The notes under the pieces are model-generated. The model saw only the letters and a program-made list of their open reading frames with translations. It was not told the DNA's origin and made no database searches. This document shows positions 51,592 through 60,685 of a DNA stretch of 64,000 bases, one piece after another. The first letter of the stretch is position 1; each line of letters begins with the position of its first letter. The stretch is from UBA1724 sp051884615 (GTDB lineage: Bacteria; Verrucomicrobiota; Lentisphaeria; Oligosphaerales; Oligosphaeraceae): positions 11,989 through 75,988 of the forward strand of contig JBJEVT010000006.1 in assembly GCA_051884615.1 (NCBI GenBank). The letters run 5' to 3'. The position numbers were made by a program, and so were the translations under genes.

Positions 51592-53001
51592 ATGAGTTCC
51601 CCCTACACCCGAAGCTTCGCCATCGCCGTCACCTGGTCCACGGCCTCCTGCCATGCCGTACGGCTGTCCGCCGAGGGGCATGGCGCCCGGGTGGCCCAGT
51701 GCTGGCGGGGAGAGCTGGGGAAGGATGGCGCCTCCCCCGCGGAGCTGGTGCTGCGAGGCGTGCGGGAAGTGGGGGCCGACGAGCAATGCTATCTGGTGGC
51801 GGGGGGCAACGGCCAGGGCTGGGGCATGACGGATTTGGAGATGCCTCCCCTGAAGAAGGAGGAGCTGCGGAACGCCCTGGGCTTCGAGCTGCGGAAGCAG
51901 ACTCCCCTCTCTCCGGAAAAGCTGCGCTGGGGATACCGGGTGCTGCCCCGGACCCCGGGCAAGACCACCCGGAGAATCCGCCTCTACTATGTTCGCACCG
52001 AGAATTGGAACAGCTGGCTGAAGTCCATGGAGGGGCTGCACCATGCGGACGCCCTCCTGCCCGCCCCCGTGGCCCTGGATCCCCTTCTGGCCGGCAAGAA
52101 CTTCATCCTGCCCGGGGAAGACGCCGCCGCCCCCCGCTACACCTACCAGGATTCCCCCTCCGGACGAGTGGTACAGCCCCTCCCCGAGGACGCCAGTCCC
52201 TCCCTGGAGGAAATCCTCCCCGCCTCCCTCTGCCAGACCCATGCCCTGGAGAAATACCCCGCGGAGGAGCGCCCCGCCTTCACCGCCGCCATCCTCCTGG
52301 CGCTCTACGGGATGACCGAGTCCCTGGGCAACGACCACGCCACCCTCGTCCCCCTGCCGGAACGCTTCCAGGCACGGCGCCATGTGGGCCTCAAGGCCCT
52401 GGCCGCCTGCCTGTGCGTGGTGCTCCTGGCTCTCTTCGCCTATGTGGCCTCCGGGAATCTCTCCGGACACGCCCGGCAGCTCCGGCAGCTGGACGAAGCC
52501 ATCCGGAAGACCACCGCCGAACTGGAAGCCCTCCAGAAGCAAAACGACCCCAAGGACACGGAGCGGACCAGTCTCCTGCAGCAGGAGCTCCTGGACAACA
52601 TCCCCGCCGGACCCGACTTCCCCACCGCCTTGCTGGCCATCACCCAGATCATCCCCGAGACCCATTGGACCGCCGACGCCTTCGAGTGGCGCAACGGAAA
52701 GATCGGCTTCCGCATCCAGGGCCCCAGCAAGCTGGAGGGCCTGCCTGGGAAACTGGAGGATTCCCCCTATCTGGGGGATGTGACGGAGCGCCTCAGCGCC
52801 GCGACGGGCAACCTCTACAGCCAGCGTTTCGAGCTGACCGCCCGGTATGACACGCCCCTGGAGGCCCAGGTCCGGAAGAACCGGGAGGAGGAGCGTCTCC
52901 AGAAGGAGCAGGAGCAGCGGCGGCGCCAGGAGGCTGCGGCCCGCGAGGCGTCGGAGGAGGGAGCCGAGGAGGACTGGGAGTCCCTGGAGGAGGAGGAATA
53001 G
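51592..53001 (+). CDS. PilM-PilN fusion-like (GspL-like) protein
   Basis: 469 residues. Residues 1-~260 resemble the PilM/GspL actin-like cytoplasmic domain (LGFELRKQTPLSPEKLRWGY, LPAPVALDPLLAG). A TM follows (about 266-288, LKALAACLCVVLLALFAYVA), then a coiled coil (about 295-325) and a PilN-like periplasmic domain (FPTALLAITQIIPETHWTADAF). The last ~45 residues are Glu/Gln/Arg-rich. Separate PilM and PilN are usual in type IV pili; one polypeptide combining both is the GspL arrangement. It is the first gene of a run with a PilO-like protein, a PilP/GspC-like protein, secretin and GspE. Confidence 0.75.
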   Translation: MSSPYTRSFAIAVTWSTASCHAVRLSAEGHGARVAQCWRGELGKDGASPAELVLRGVREVGADEQCYLVAGGNGQGWGMTDLEMPPLKKEELRNALGFELRKQTPLSPEKLRWGYRVLPRTPGKTTRRIRLYYVRTENWNSWLKSMEGLHHADALLPAPVALDPLLAGKNFILPGEDAAAPRYTYQDSPSGRVVQPLPEDASPSLEEILPASLCQTHALEKYPAEERPAFTAAILLALYGMTESLGNDHATLVPLPERFQARRHVGLKALAACLCVVLLALFAYVASGNLSGHARQLRQLDEAIRKTTAELEALQKQNDPKDTERTSLLQQELLDNIPAGPDFPTALLAITQIIPETHWTADAFEWRNGKIGFRIQGPSKLEGLPGKLEDSPYLGDVTERLSAATGNLYSQRFELTARYDTPLEAQVRKNREEERLQKEQEQRRRQEAAAREASEEGAEEDWESLEEEE

Positions 53002-53004
53002 GCC

Positions 53005-53649
53005 ATGCTGAAGCCCAAGACAAGACAGAATCTTCTGCTGGCGGTGATGGTGGTGGTGTGCCTTCTGGTGGTGCGCCAGTATCTCCCCGTGATCCAGCTG
53101 CCCACGGCGGGCAGGGTTGCCGACCAGGAGCGGAAGCTGAAGTCCCTCCAGGGGGATTTGATGGTTGCCCGGAAGACCCAGGAGGAGCGCCAGGCGTCCC
53201 TGCGCTCCCTGCGCACCCTGGCGGATCCCTACTGGGTGCCCTCCGGCCCCACCGCCAAGGTGGACCAGGAGATTTCCGCCGAATTCAACCGCATCACCCG
53301 CCTGGCGCAGCTCTCCAACGCCACGGGAAGCCAGAAGGTGGATGTGAACAAGGAGAAGAACGGCTCCTGCCTCCAGGAGGTGATTCTCTCCGTGGACATC
53401 AAGGGAGTCTCCATGCGGGATCTCTCCCGCTTCTTCTCCCTGATGCGCTCCACCCCCACGGGGCGGAAATTCCGCTGGGACTACTGCAAGCTCCAGGTGG
53501 ACAATCCCCGCACCCCCGCCGCCGTGAATCTCAACGCCCGTTTCCGGGTGCTGGTGCTGAACAACGACGCCCTGGCGTTCCTGGGATTCCAGGAGAGCAC
53601 CCCCGCCAAGGCCGAGGGCGCCCCCAGGACCCCCAAAGCGAAAAACTGA
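53005..53649 (+). CDS. PilO/GspM-like inner membrane protein
   Basis: 214 residues, starting three bases after the previous stop and preceded by GGAGGAGGAATAGG. One TM at about 9-25 (LLLAVMVVVCLLVVRQYLPV), a short coiled coil (about 35-65), then a compact periplasmic domain with a beta-alpha-beta run (LQEVILSVDIKGVSMRDLSR, VNLNARFRVLVLN). It fits PilO or GspM by position and layout. The C-terminus is Pro/Ala/Lys-rich and unstructured. Confidence 0.7.
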   Translation: MLKPKTRQNLLLAVMVVVCLLVVRQYLPVIQLPTAGRVADQERKLKSLQGDLMVARKTQEERQASLRSLRTLADPYWVPSGPTAKVDQEISAEFNRITRLAQLSNATGSQKVDVNKEKNGSCLQEVILSVDIKGVSMRDLSRFFSLMRSTPTGRKFRWDYCKLQVDNPRTPAAVNLNARFRVLVLNNDALAFLGFQESTPAKAEGAPRTPKAKN

Positions 53650-53670
53650 CCCCCCACCTTCCCCACCCCC

Positions 53671-54663
53671 ATGTCCGGACTCGCCTGGCTCATCCTTGAC
53701 GGCCTCCTGGTTGCCGCCACTGTGGCGGGAGCCTTGAAGGCCATCACCTCCAAGCCCCCCCGGCCCCTGCCCGCCTCCCGCCTGGAAGCCGCCCCCGGCG
53801 GGGAGAAGGTGCCCCGGGAGACCAAGGTGGTCTCTCTGCTGCCCGCCGCCCCGGAGGAGGCCCTGCCCGCCAAGGCCTCCCTGGAGGACCTGTGGCGCAA
53901 AACCCTCTTCCTCCCCGCCCGCCAGGAGGTCGAGCCCGAGGAGAAGGAGGCGCTGGACCAGGCGGCCATCGCGGCTGCCATGGACAAGAATTTCGAATTC
54001 GAGCTGGTGGGCATCGCCCAGATCACGCCGGTGGACAAGCCGCCGGTGCCCGTGGCCGTGCTGCGGGGGCGCCAGTCCGGCGGCAACGCCAACCGGAGCG
54101 GCAATGCGCGCGGCAACGCCAACCGCCGCGCCCCCGGCGGGCGTCAGGAACCCGAGACTCCCCCCGCCCCCGGCGCCCTTGCCAAGCCCACGAAGCTGCT
54201 CTTCCGGGAGGGGGATCCCATCAACGACACCGGGTATCTGCTGAAGGCCATCTATCCCGAGAAGAAGATGGTGGAGGTGACCCGGGGAAGCCAGACCATC
54301 CAGCTCCACATCAACTACGCCGGCAGCGAGGCGGCGCGGCGCCGGGAGGCCCAGGTGGAGGCCACCGCCAAGAAACGCCAGGCCCAGGAGCAGGAACGCC
54401 AGAACTCCATCCGACAGAAACAGGCCGACGAACAGCGCAGAAACCAGGCCGAGCAAAAGGAACGGGATGCCGCCAATCCCGGACAGCCCCCGCCCCCGCC
54501 GGGACAGAACGGGGACAGCCCCGCCCCCGCCCAGCTCCCCGCCGACAACGCACCCCAGGACGATCGGACGGAACAAATCCGGCAGCAAGTGGAGCAGAAC
54601 GCCCAGCAGCAACAGAGCCCCGCGCGGGCTCCCCGACGCTCCGTACGCCCCGGCAACCGCTAG
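53671..54663 (+). CDS. GspC/PilP-like periplasmic linker protein
   Basis: 330 residues. A hydrophobic N-terminus (about 4-21) anchors it. A domain at about 110-215 reads FELVGIAQITPVDKPPVPVA, then FREGDPINDTGYLLKAIYPE and MVEVTRGSQTIQLHI, the beta pattern of the GspC HR / PilP domain that binds the secretin N0 domain. A Gly/Asn/Arg-rich linker (NANRSGNARGNANRR) splits the strands, and the last 110 residues are a Gln/Glu/Pro-rich coiled-coil tail. The position between PilO-like and secretin genes agrees. Confidence 0.7.
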   Translation: MSGLAWLILDGLLVAATVAGALKAITSKPPRPLPASRLEAAPGGEKVPRETKVVSLLPAAPEEALPAKASLEDLWRKTLFLPARQEVEPEEKEALDQAAIAAAMDKNFEFELVGIAQITPVDKPPVPVAVLRGRQSGGNANRSGNARGNANRRAPGGRQEPETPPAPGALAKPTKLLFREGDPINDTGYLLKAIYPEKKMVEVTRGSQTIQLHINYAGSEAARRREAQVEATAKKRQAQEQERQNSIRQKQADEQRRNQAEQKERDAANPGQPPPPPGQNGDSPAPAQLPADNAPQDDRTEQIRQQVEQNAQQQQSPARAPRRSVRPGNR

Positions 54664-54717
54664 CGCCGCCCCACACCCCCTTTGACAGACACGCCCACTG
54701 CCTCCCCTCCTCCTACG

Positions 54718-57027
54718 ATGAACATCTCCCCCTCCCTCTGCCTCCGGAACCTCGTTCTGGGCACCATGGTGCTCTTCGTCTCCTGCACCACCCCCAAGGC
54801 CAACTCCCCCCGACTGGCAACCGGCGAAAAACGCCCGCTCCCCTTCGCGGACTCCTCCCTCACCCATGTGGCCTCCACCCTGGATGTCTCCCCCATCCAC
54901 GTGGAGGAGCCCTCGGAGCAGGAGGAGGAGGCCGGCCTGCAGCGGGAGGGCAGTCTTCCGGGACGCAACGGCGGCGGCGCCGCCGCCACCTCCCCCACGC
55001 CCTATCCTGACAACCTGCTGAAGGGCTTGCCGGATCCCACCACCCAGGTCAGCGTGGTGCTGGCCTTCAATGCGGCGGATCTTTCCGAGGTGGTGGCCTC
55101 CTTCGCCAGCCCCGACCTGCTGAACTTCAGCTATCTCATGGATCCGGCGGTCAAGGGCGCCGTCACCCTCTCGGTGGAGACCACCATGACCGCCGCGGAA
55201 GCCTGGGCCACCTTCGAGCACATCCTGTGGCTCTCCGGCGCCTACGCCTCCATGAACAACGGCTTCCTCCACATCCTCCCCTTCGAGAAGATGCCCCAGG
55301 AACGACGCCTCTTCGCCACGGAACGCCAGCCCAACGTGGTGGTGGAATTCCTGCCCATCCGCTACAAGAAAAGCGCCGACGTCGCCAATCTCCTGAAGCC
55401 CTTCATGACGGAGGGCGCCTCCGCCACCGACCTGACCGACGCCAACACCCTGGTGGTGGTGGAAGCCCCCGCCAACATGGACAAAATCCGGGAACTGGTG
55501 GCCCAGCTGGACAACAAGGGCGAACGGGAATGGCCCTGCGGCACCTTCCTCTGCCGCCAGGTGGACGCCGAGTCCGTCGCCGCCGAACTCAATGTCCTCC
55601 TCCCCGTGCTGGGCTACCCGGTGGCCACCGCCGCCGGCGCCTCCGGCGGCGCCATCAAGCTGGCGCCTTTGCCCCGCCTGGGCTGCGTGGTGGTCTCCGC
55701 CGCCCTGCCGGAAGTGGTGGAGGAAGTGGGCCGCTGGATCCGCGCCCTGGACCGCAGCGACCGGATGGACCAGGAGGAAATCTACTTCTACAACGTGACC
55801 CAGACCACGGTGCGCCGCCTCTCCGAGGCCATGTCCACCTTCTTCAACACCGACATCGTCATCAGCAGCTCCGACTCCTCCAACTCCTCCCGCTCCACCA
55901 GCTCCTCCCGGACCTCCTCCGCCAGCAGCCTGAACAGCACCTCGTCCTCCACCTCCACCACCTCCTCCTCCACCAGCCGGAGCACCACCAGCACCAACCG
56001 GAACTCCACCAGCCGCACCTCCGGCAAGGAGCAGGACAGCACCAAGAAGGCCAATCTCTCCGTCTTCGAAACCCCCGTCACCATCTTCGCCGACGAGGAA
56101 AGCAACCGGCTCACCATCAAGACCACGCCCCGCACCTGGGCCCTCATCCAGGCCTTCCTGACCCGGCACGACGTGCCCTCCCGCCAGGTCTCCATCCGCG
56201 CCATCATCGCCGACGTGACCCTGGACAAATCCACGGAGTTCGGCATCAGCTACGCCGCCACCAAGCTGCTGGAGAAGGGGAATTGGAACGCCTCCGGCGG
56301 CTGGGCGGGCAGCGGCGCTCTGGGGGACCTGCTGGGCGGCACCGACGAGGCCATCGCCGGCGCCCTCAGCTCCTGGGAGTCCAACGGCCTGGGGCTCATC
56401 CTCCACAAGGCCAAGGACCCCCTCGCCCTGGTCACCGCCGTGGCCGGCGAAGGGCGCACCAAGATCCTCTCCGAACCCCAGCTGGTGGTGGTCTCCGGCC
56501 AGGAGGCCAAGTTCCAGGCCGGCGAGGAGATCGCCGTCCCCACCCAGTCCACCAGCTACACCAGCTCCAGCGGCAACACCTCCACCAACTACGAATACAA
56601 GGACATCGGCGTCATCATGACCGTGACCCCCAGCATCACCGCCGGCAACGAGGTGCGTCTGGAAATCGAGCAGGAAGTCACCGCCCTCCTGGCCAACAGC
56701 ACCAACACCAACAACACCAGCGCCCCCAACTTCTCCAAGAAGGACATCTCCACGGTGATGACGGTGGAGGACAACACCACCATCCTCATGGGCGGCATGG
56801 TCCAGAACAAGGAGACCATCACCAAGAGCGGCATCCCCTTCCTCCGGGACATCCCCTATCTGGGCGCCCTCTTCGGCTACGACAACCGCCAGAATGTCCG
56901 CACCGAGGTGCTGGTGCTCATCACGGTGAACGTCATCGACAACGACAACTTCCAGGAGGAGCTCATCCGGCGCTACAGGGCCTCCCTGGAGGAAATCGCC
57001 AAACGGCATGACGAAGAGCAATTCTAA
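54718..57027 (+). CDS. GspD/PilQ-type lipoprotein secretin
   Basis: 769 residues from MNISPSLCLRN at 54718; a TTG at 54682 is an unlikely alternative. The signal peptide ends at a lipobox-like FVSC (Cys23), so it is probably lipidated by Lgt. N0 domain about 105-195 (LSEVVASFASPDLLNFSY), N1 about 205-270 (VEFLPIRYKKSADVANLL), then a further N domain, a Ser/Thr-rich linker of about 60 residues (381-440) unlike other secretins, and the secretin barrel (about 490-745: VPSRQVSIRAIIADVTLDKS, the KILSEPQLVVVSGQEAKF gate, DNTTILMGGMV). It forms the outer membrane ring for pseudopilin-driven secretion. Confidence 0.92.
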   Translation: MNISPSLCLRNLVLGTMVLFVSCTTPKANSPRLATGEKRPLPFADSSLTHVASTLDVSPIHVEEPSEQEEEAGLQREGSLPGRNGGGAAATSPTPYPDNLLKGLPDPTTQVSVVLAFNAADLSEVVASFASPDLLNFSYLMDPAVKGAVTLSVETTMTAAEAWATFEHILWLSGAYASMNNGFLHILPFEKMPQERRLFATERQPNVVVEFLPIRYKKSADVANLLKPFMTEGASATDLTDANTLVVVEAPANMDKIRELVAQLDNKGEREWPCGTFLCRQVDAESVAAELNVLLPVLGYPVATAAGASGGAIKLAPLPRLGCVVVSAALPEVVEEVGRWIRALDRSDRMDQEEIYFYNVTQTTVRRLSEAMSTFFNTDIVISSSDSSNSSRSTSSSRTSSASSLNSTSSSTSTTSSSTSRSTTSTNRNSTSRTSGKEQDSTKKANLSVFETPVTIFADEESNRLTIKTTPRTWALIQAFLTRHDVPSRQVSIRAIIADVTLDKSTEFGISYAATKLLEKGNWNASGGWAGSGALGDLLGGTDEAIAGALSSWESNGLGLILHKAKDPLALVTAVAGEGRTKILSEPQLVVVSGQEAKFQAGEEIAVPTQSTSYTSSSGNTSTNYEYKDIGVIMTVTPSITAGNEVRLEIEQEVTALLANSTNTNNTSAPNFSKKDISTVMTVEDNTTILMGGMVQNKETITKSGIPFLRDIPYLGALFGYDNRQNVRTEVLVLITVNVIDNDNFQEELIRRYRASLEEIAKRHDEEQF

Positions 57028-57046
57028 CCCCCTCTTCCCCACCCCC

Positions 57047-58699
57047 ATGCCCGAATCCCCCCACATCTTCTCCCCCCTCCAGGGACGCCTCCTGGAGGAG
57101 AAAATCCGGGAGCTGCTGGCGCAGCACCTGAAAGTCGCCGACCCCGGAACCCTCCTGGCCGGCTCCACCCGGCAGGACCAGGCCCTCCTGGAGGAGGGAC
57201 GGCTGGACGACCAGGCCCTCCTCCAAATCTACGCCCAGGCCACCCTCCTCCCCGTCCTGGACGAGGAGGAGGGGCGGGACATCCCCTTCTGCCCCGAGGC
57301 GACCTACGATTTCCTGGCCGCCGAGCTCTGCCTTCCCCTGCTGTGGACGGCGGACAAGGCCGTGCTGGCCGTGGCCTCCCCCTATCGCCTGGGATGGCTG
57401 GATCAGCTCTGGCGCAATCTCTACGAGGTGGAGCCCGAGTTCGTCCTGACCCGGCGCTCCTATGTGGAACGCTATCTGGCCTCCGTCTACGACCGTCCGG
57501 AGGAACCCCTGGCGGGATTGGACAGCGACTCCGAGCAGGCCCTCCGGGACCTGGCGCGAGAGGCCCCCATCGTCCGTCTGGTCAACGACATCTTCACCCG
57601 GGCCCAGGAGACGGGCACCAGCGACATCCATGTGGAGCCCAACGAGAAGGACGTGCAGGTGCGCTTCCGCATTGACGGCATGCTCCAGACGGTGCTGCGC
57701 CCCCCCATCTCCCAGTTCCCCGCCATCGCCTCCCGCATCAAGCTGCTCAGCGGCATGAACATCGCGGAGCGCCGTCTGCCCCAGGACGGGCGCATCGAGC
57801 TCAACGGCGGCGGGCGCAACGCCCTGGACGTCCGCGTCTCCACCATTCCCACCATGCACGGCGAGTCCATCGTGCTGCGTCTGCTGCAGAAGGATTCCTC
57901 CGTCTTCGAGTTGGACAAGGTGGGGTTGCTGCCGGACACCATGGAGCAGCTGCGGCAGATTTTCAACATGCCCCACGGCATGATCCTCATCGTGGGCCCC
58001 ACGGGCAGCGGCAAGACCACCACCCTGTACTGCATCATGAAGCAGCTCAATGCGGACTACCGGAAGATCATCACCATCGAGGACCCGGTGGAGTATCAGC
58101 TGGAGGGGTTGCAGCAGATTCAGGTGAAGGCCTCCATCGGCCTCACCTTCGCCAGCGGCCTGCGCGCCATCGTCCGCCAGGACCCGGATGTGGTGCTGGT
58201 GGGGGAAATCCGCGACCGGGAGACCGCCGAGATTGCCATCCACGCCTCCCTGACGGGCCACCTGGTGCTCTCCACGCTGCACACCAACGACGCCGCCGGC
58301 GCCATCTCCCGTCTGGTGGAGATGGGGGTGGAGGGATTCCTCATCTCCTCCGCGCTGCTGGCGGTGGCCTCCCAGCGCCTGGTGCGCCGGGTGTGCCCGG
58401 ACTGCGGAGGCAAGGGCTTCCTGGGAGAACCCACGCCCCAGGATCCCCGGGGCAAGCGCTGCCGCACCTGCATGGGCTCCGGATACCGGGGCCGTATCGC
58501 CATCTTCGAGCTGATGCGCATCAACGACGCCCTCCGGGAGGCCATCAACACCCACCAGGACACCTCCGTTCTGAACCAGATCGCCAAGAAGCACGGCATG
58601 CGGAGCCTGCGGGAAGACGGCATGCTGAAGGTGGAGAAGGGATTCACTACGGAATCCGAGGTCATGCGGGTCTGCCAGCTGGATCTGGGGGACCTGTAA
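57047..58699 (+). CDS. GspE/PilB family secretion ATPase
   Basis: 550 residues from MPESPHIFSPL at 57047, preceded by CTTCCCCACCCCC; an ATG at 57008 inside the secretin end would add 13 residues. N-terminal GspE_N-like domain, then Walker A GPTGSGKTTTLYCIM (about 315-323), the Asp box ITIEDPVEYQLEGLQQ, Walker B VVLVGEIRDRETAEIA, the His box STLHTNDAAGAISRLVEMG, and a tetracysteine zinc site (CPDCGG and CRTCMGSG, about 450-480). It powers pseudopilus assembly or type IV pilus extension. No gspF (inner membrane core) follows in this window; it must be elsewhere. Confidence 0.94.
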   Translation: MPESPHIFSPLQGRLLEEKIRELLAQHLKVADPGTLLAGSTRQDQALLEEGRLDDQALLQIYAQATLLPVLDEEEGRDIPFCPEATYDFLAAELCLPLLWTADKAVLAVASPYRLGWLDQLWRNLYEVEPEFVLTRRSYVERYLASVYDRPEEPLAGLDSDSEQALRDLAREAPIVRLVNDIFTRAQETGTSDIHVEPNEKDVQVRFRIDGMLQTVLRPPISQFPAIASRIKLLSGMNIAERRLPQDGRIELNGGGRNALDVRVSTIPTMHGESIVLRLLQKDSSVFELDKVGLLPDTMEQLRQIFNMPHGMILIVGPTGSGKTTTLYCIMKQLNADYRKIITIEDPVEYQLEGLQQIQVKASIGLTFASGLRAIVRQDPDVVLVGEIRDRETAEIAIHASLTGHLVLSTLHTNDAAGAISRLVEMGVEGFLISSALLAVASQRLVRRVCPDCGGKGFLGEPTPQDPRGKRCRTCMGSGYRGRIAIFELMRINDALREAINTHQDTSVLNQIAKKHGMRSLREDGMLKVEKGFTTESEVMRVCQLDLGDL

Positions 58700-58717
58700 G
58701 ACATTCCCCCCCAGGAA

Positions 58718-58856
58718 ATCTGGAGGGGCTGGAGGGGCTAGCCCCCGCCTTCCGCCCTCCGTGTCATCCGCGCGCGCCGCAGGCGCCCTCTGTGTGCTCC
58801 GTGTTGAAGCGGCAGCGCCCTCTGTGTGCTCTGTGTGTGGGTCGTCTTCGAGGGAC
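58718..58856. repeat. Intergenic composite repeat, copy R4 (module D)
   Basis: GCCCCCGCCTTCCGCCCTCC, CGCCGCAGGCGCCCTCTGTG and TGCTCCGTGTTGAAGCGGCA follow in order and match 3607-3712 closely. It separates gspE (+) from radC (-). Module A is reduced to CTGGAGGGGCTGGAGGGGCT. No gene. Confidence 0.7.
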
Positions 58857-58864
58857 GAGATTCT

Positions 58865-59581
58865 CTACGGCGCCTCCATGAGCTTTCCCTGCCGGAAACT
58901 GAAATATCCCACGCCGGCGGGGTCTCCTTGACGGGTTCCCAGGACGATATGGTCCAGCACCCGGATGTCCAGCACCTTTCCTGCCTCCACCAGATTCCGG
59001 GTCAGATGCACATCCTCCGGCGAGGGGCGGGGGTCCCCGGAGGGATGGTTGTGGGCCAGCACCACCCGGAGGCATCCTGTGCGAACCGCCTTCCGGAAGA
59101 CCTCCCGGGCGTGCACCAGGGCACGGTCCTTCAGACCCACGGTGACGCATTCCTCCGCCATCACCTGGTGTTTGGCGTTGAGAAAGAGTACATGGAACTC
59201 CTCCTGCTCCCGCTGGCGAAAGCGGGTCTGGAGATATTCAGCCACGGTGGCAGGGGAGTTGAGGGAGATTTTGGCGGGAAGACGGGACGCCGCAAGGCGG
59301 CGCCCCAGTTCGAAGGCGGCCGCCAGCCCCACCGCCTTGGCCCGGCCCACTCCCCGCAACAGCTGCAATTCCCCCAGGGGAGCGGTGGCCAGCGCCCCCA
59401 GATCCCCCTGGAAATGCTCCAGAATCCGGGCGCCCACGGCGGTGGCGCTGTTTCCCCGGACGCCGGTCCGCAGGAGAATCGCCAGCAATTCCGGCGTGGA
59501 GAGCGCGGAGGCCCCCAGGCGTTCCAGGCGTTCCCGGGGACGTTCCTCCGCCGGAAGATCAGAAAGAAGATGTCCATCCAT
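58865..59581 (-). CDS. radC: RadC family JAB/MPN protein
   Basis: 238 residues from MDGHLLSDLPAEERPRERLE at 59581. N-terminal helix-hairpin-helix part (LSTPELLAILLRTGVRGNSA, LQLLRGVGRAKA) and a C-terminal JAMM metal centre (VVLAHNHPSGDPRPSPEDVH). The catalytic Glu is in EEFHVLFLNAKHQ, and LDHIVLG completes the fold. The family was first linked with DNA repair, which is now doubtful; the function is unsettled. It ends at the edge of the R4 repeat. Confidence 0.94.
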   Translation of the reverse strand: MDGHLLSDLPAEERPRERLERLGASALSTPELLAILLRTGVRGNSATAVGARILEHFQGDLGALATAPLGELQLLRGVGRAKAVGLAAAFELGRRLAASRLPAKISLNSPATVAEYLQTRFRQREQEEFHVLFLNAKHQVMAEECVTVGLKDRALVHAREVFRKAVRTGCLRVVLAHNHPSGDPRPSPEDVHLTRNLVEAGKVLDIRVLDHIVLGTRQGDPAGVGYFSFRQGKLMEAP

Positions 59582-59742
59582 AAGCAGTCGGCAACCTAGG
59601 AAAAAACTGCCGGGCGACCCGCCCCGGCTTCCCAACAGTATACCCCCTGGACGGCCGCCCCGGAATCCCTGGCGCAAAACGCCCGCTTTTCCTCTTCCCG
59701 GGAGCGATTTCCCAATTCCGTGCCACATTACTCCCCTCTCCT

Positions 59743-60681
59743 ATGTCCTCCCTCCTCCTCACACCTTTCACCCTCCCCCGCTTCGGCCATTTCCTCCCCA
59801 CCCGGATTCTGCCCGGGCCCATGGAGGGAGTCACCACCGGGAATTTCCTGTCCATCCTCACCCGGCACGGGTGGGTGCGTGCCTGGTGGACCCCTTTTCT
59901 GCGCATCTCCGTGGCGGTTCCCCGCAGGGCGCGGCTCCAGGCCTGGCTTGCCCCCTACCGCGCCACCGGCCTTCCCTGCATTGTCCAGCTCATGGGCACG
60001 GACACCCGGAAGCTGGTGTCGGCCGCCAGGATCCTCCGGGAACTGGGCGCCGCCGCCATTGACCTGAACTGCGCCTGCCCCAGCGAAATCGTGGTGCGGA
60101 ACGGCGCAGGGGGCGCCCGGCTGGCGGATCCCTCCTGGATCGGGGAGACCCTGACGCAGCTGAAGGAGGCCCTGGACTGCCCCGTGGGCGTGAAGATGCG
60201 CACCGGCCTCCAGGCCCCCGAGGAATTTCCCCGGCGCCTGGCCCCCGTGCTGGACGCCGCGCGCCCCGACTTCCTCACCCTCCACTACCGCACCGTCCAG
60301 GAAGCCTACCGCCCCGTCCCCCGGGGCTGGCTCCGCTTGAAGGAAGCCCGGGAGCTCCTGCCGGACATCCCCCTGGTGGGCTCCGGCGACCTCTTCACCC
60401 CCCAGGACGCCCTCCGCATGGCGGAGGAATGCCGGGTGGACGCCCTGGCCCCCGCCCGGGGACTCCTGAAAAACCCCAGGCTCCTGACGGAAATCCGGCA
60501 GACCCTCCGGGGAGAATCCCCCGCCCCCTGGACCCCGGAGGACAAACAACAGCTCCTCCGGGAATTCCAACAGGAAAACACCCCCCTGGGATTCCTCCTC
60601 CAAATGGCCGCCAATCTCCTGGACAAGGACAGCCCACAATTCCAGGACTTCCTCCAGGATGCCCTGACACGACACCCCTGA
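59743..60681 (+). CDS. tRNA-dihydrouridine synthase
   Basis: 312 residues. FMN-dependent TIM barrel: LPGPMEGVTTGNFLSIL (residues here as landmarks), IVQLMGTDTRKLVSAARIL, AAIDLNCACPSEIVVRNGAG with the catalytic Cys, VGVKMRTGL, FLTLHYRT and PLVGSGDLFTPQDALRM. It reduces uridines of tRNA D loops. The subtype (DusA/B/C) is not clear, although LNCACPS and the short C-terminus suit DusC-like enzymes. A C-rich leader precedes the start. trmL follows four bases later. Confidence 0.93.
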   Translation: MSSLLLTPFTLPRFGHFLPTRILPGPMEGVTTGNFLSILTRHGWVRAWWTPFLRISVAVPRRARLQAWLAPYRATGLPCIVQLMGTDTRKLVSAARILRELGAAAIDLNCACPSEIVVRNGAGGARLADPSWIGETLTQLKEALDCPVGVKMRTGLQAPEEFPRRLAPVLDAARPDFLTLHYRTVQEAYRPVPRGWLRLKEARELLPDIPLVGSGDLFTPQDALRMAEECRVDALAPARGLLKNPRLLTEIRQTLRGESPAPWTPEDKQQLLREFQQENTPLGFLLQMAANLLDKDSPQFQDFLQDALTRHP

Positions 60682-60685
60682 CCCC

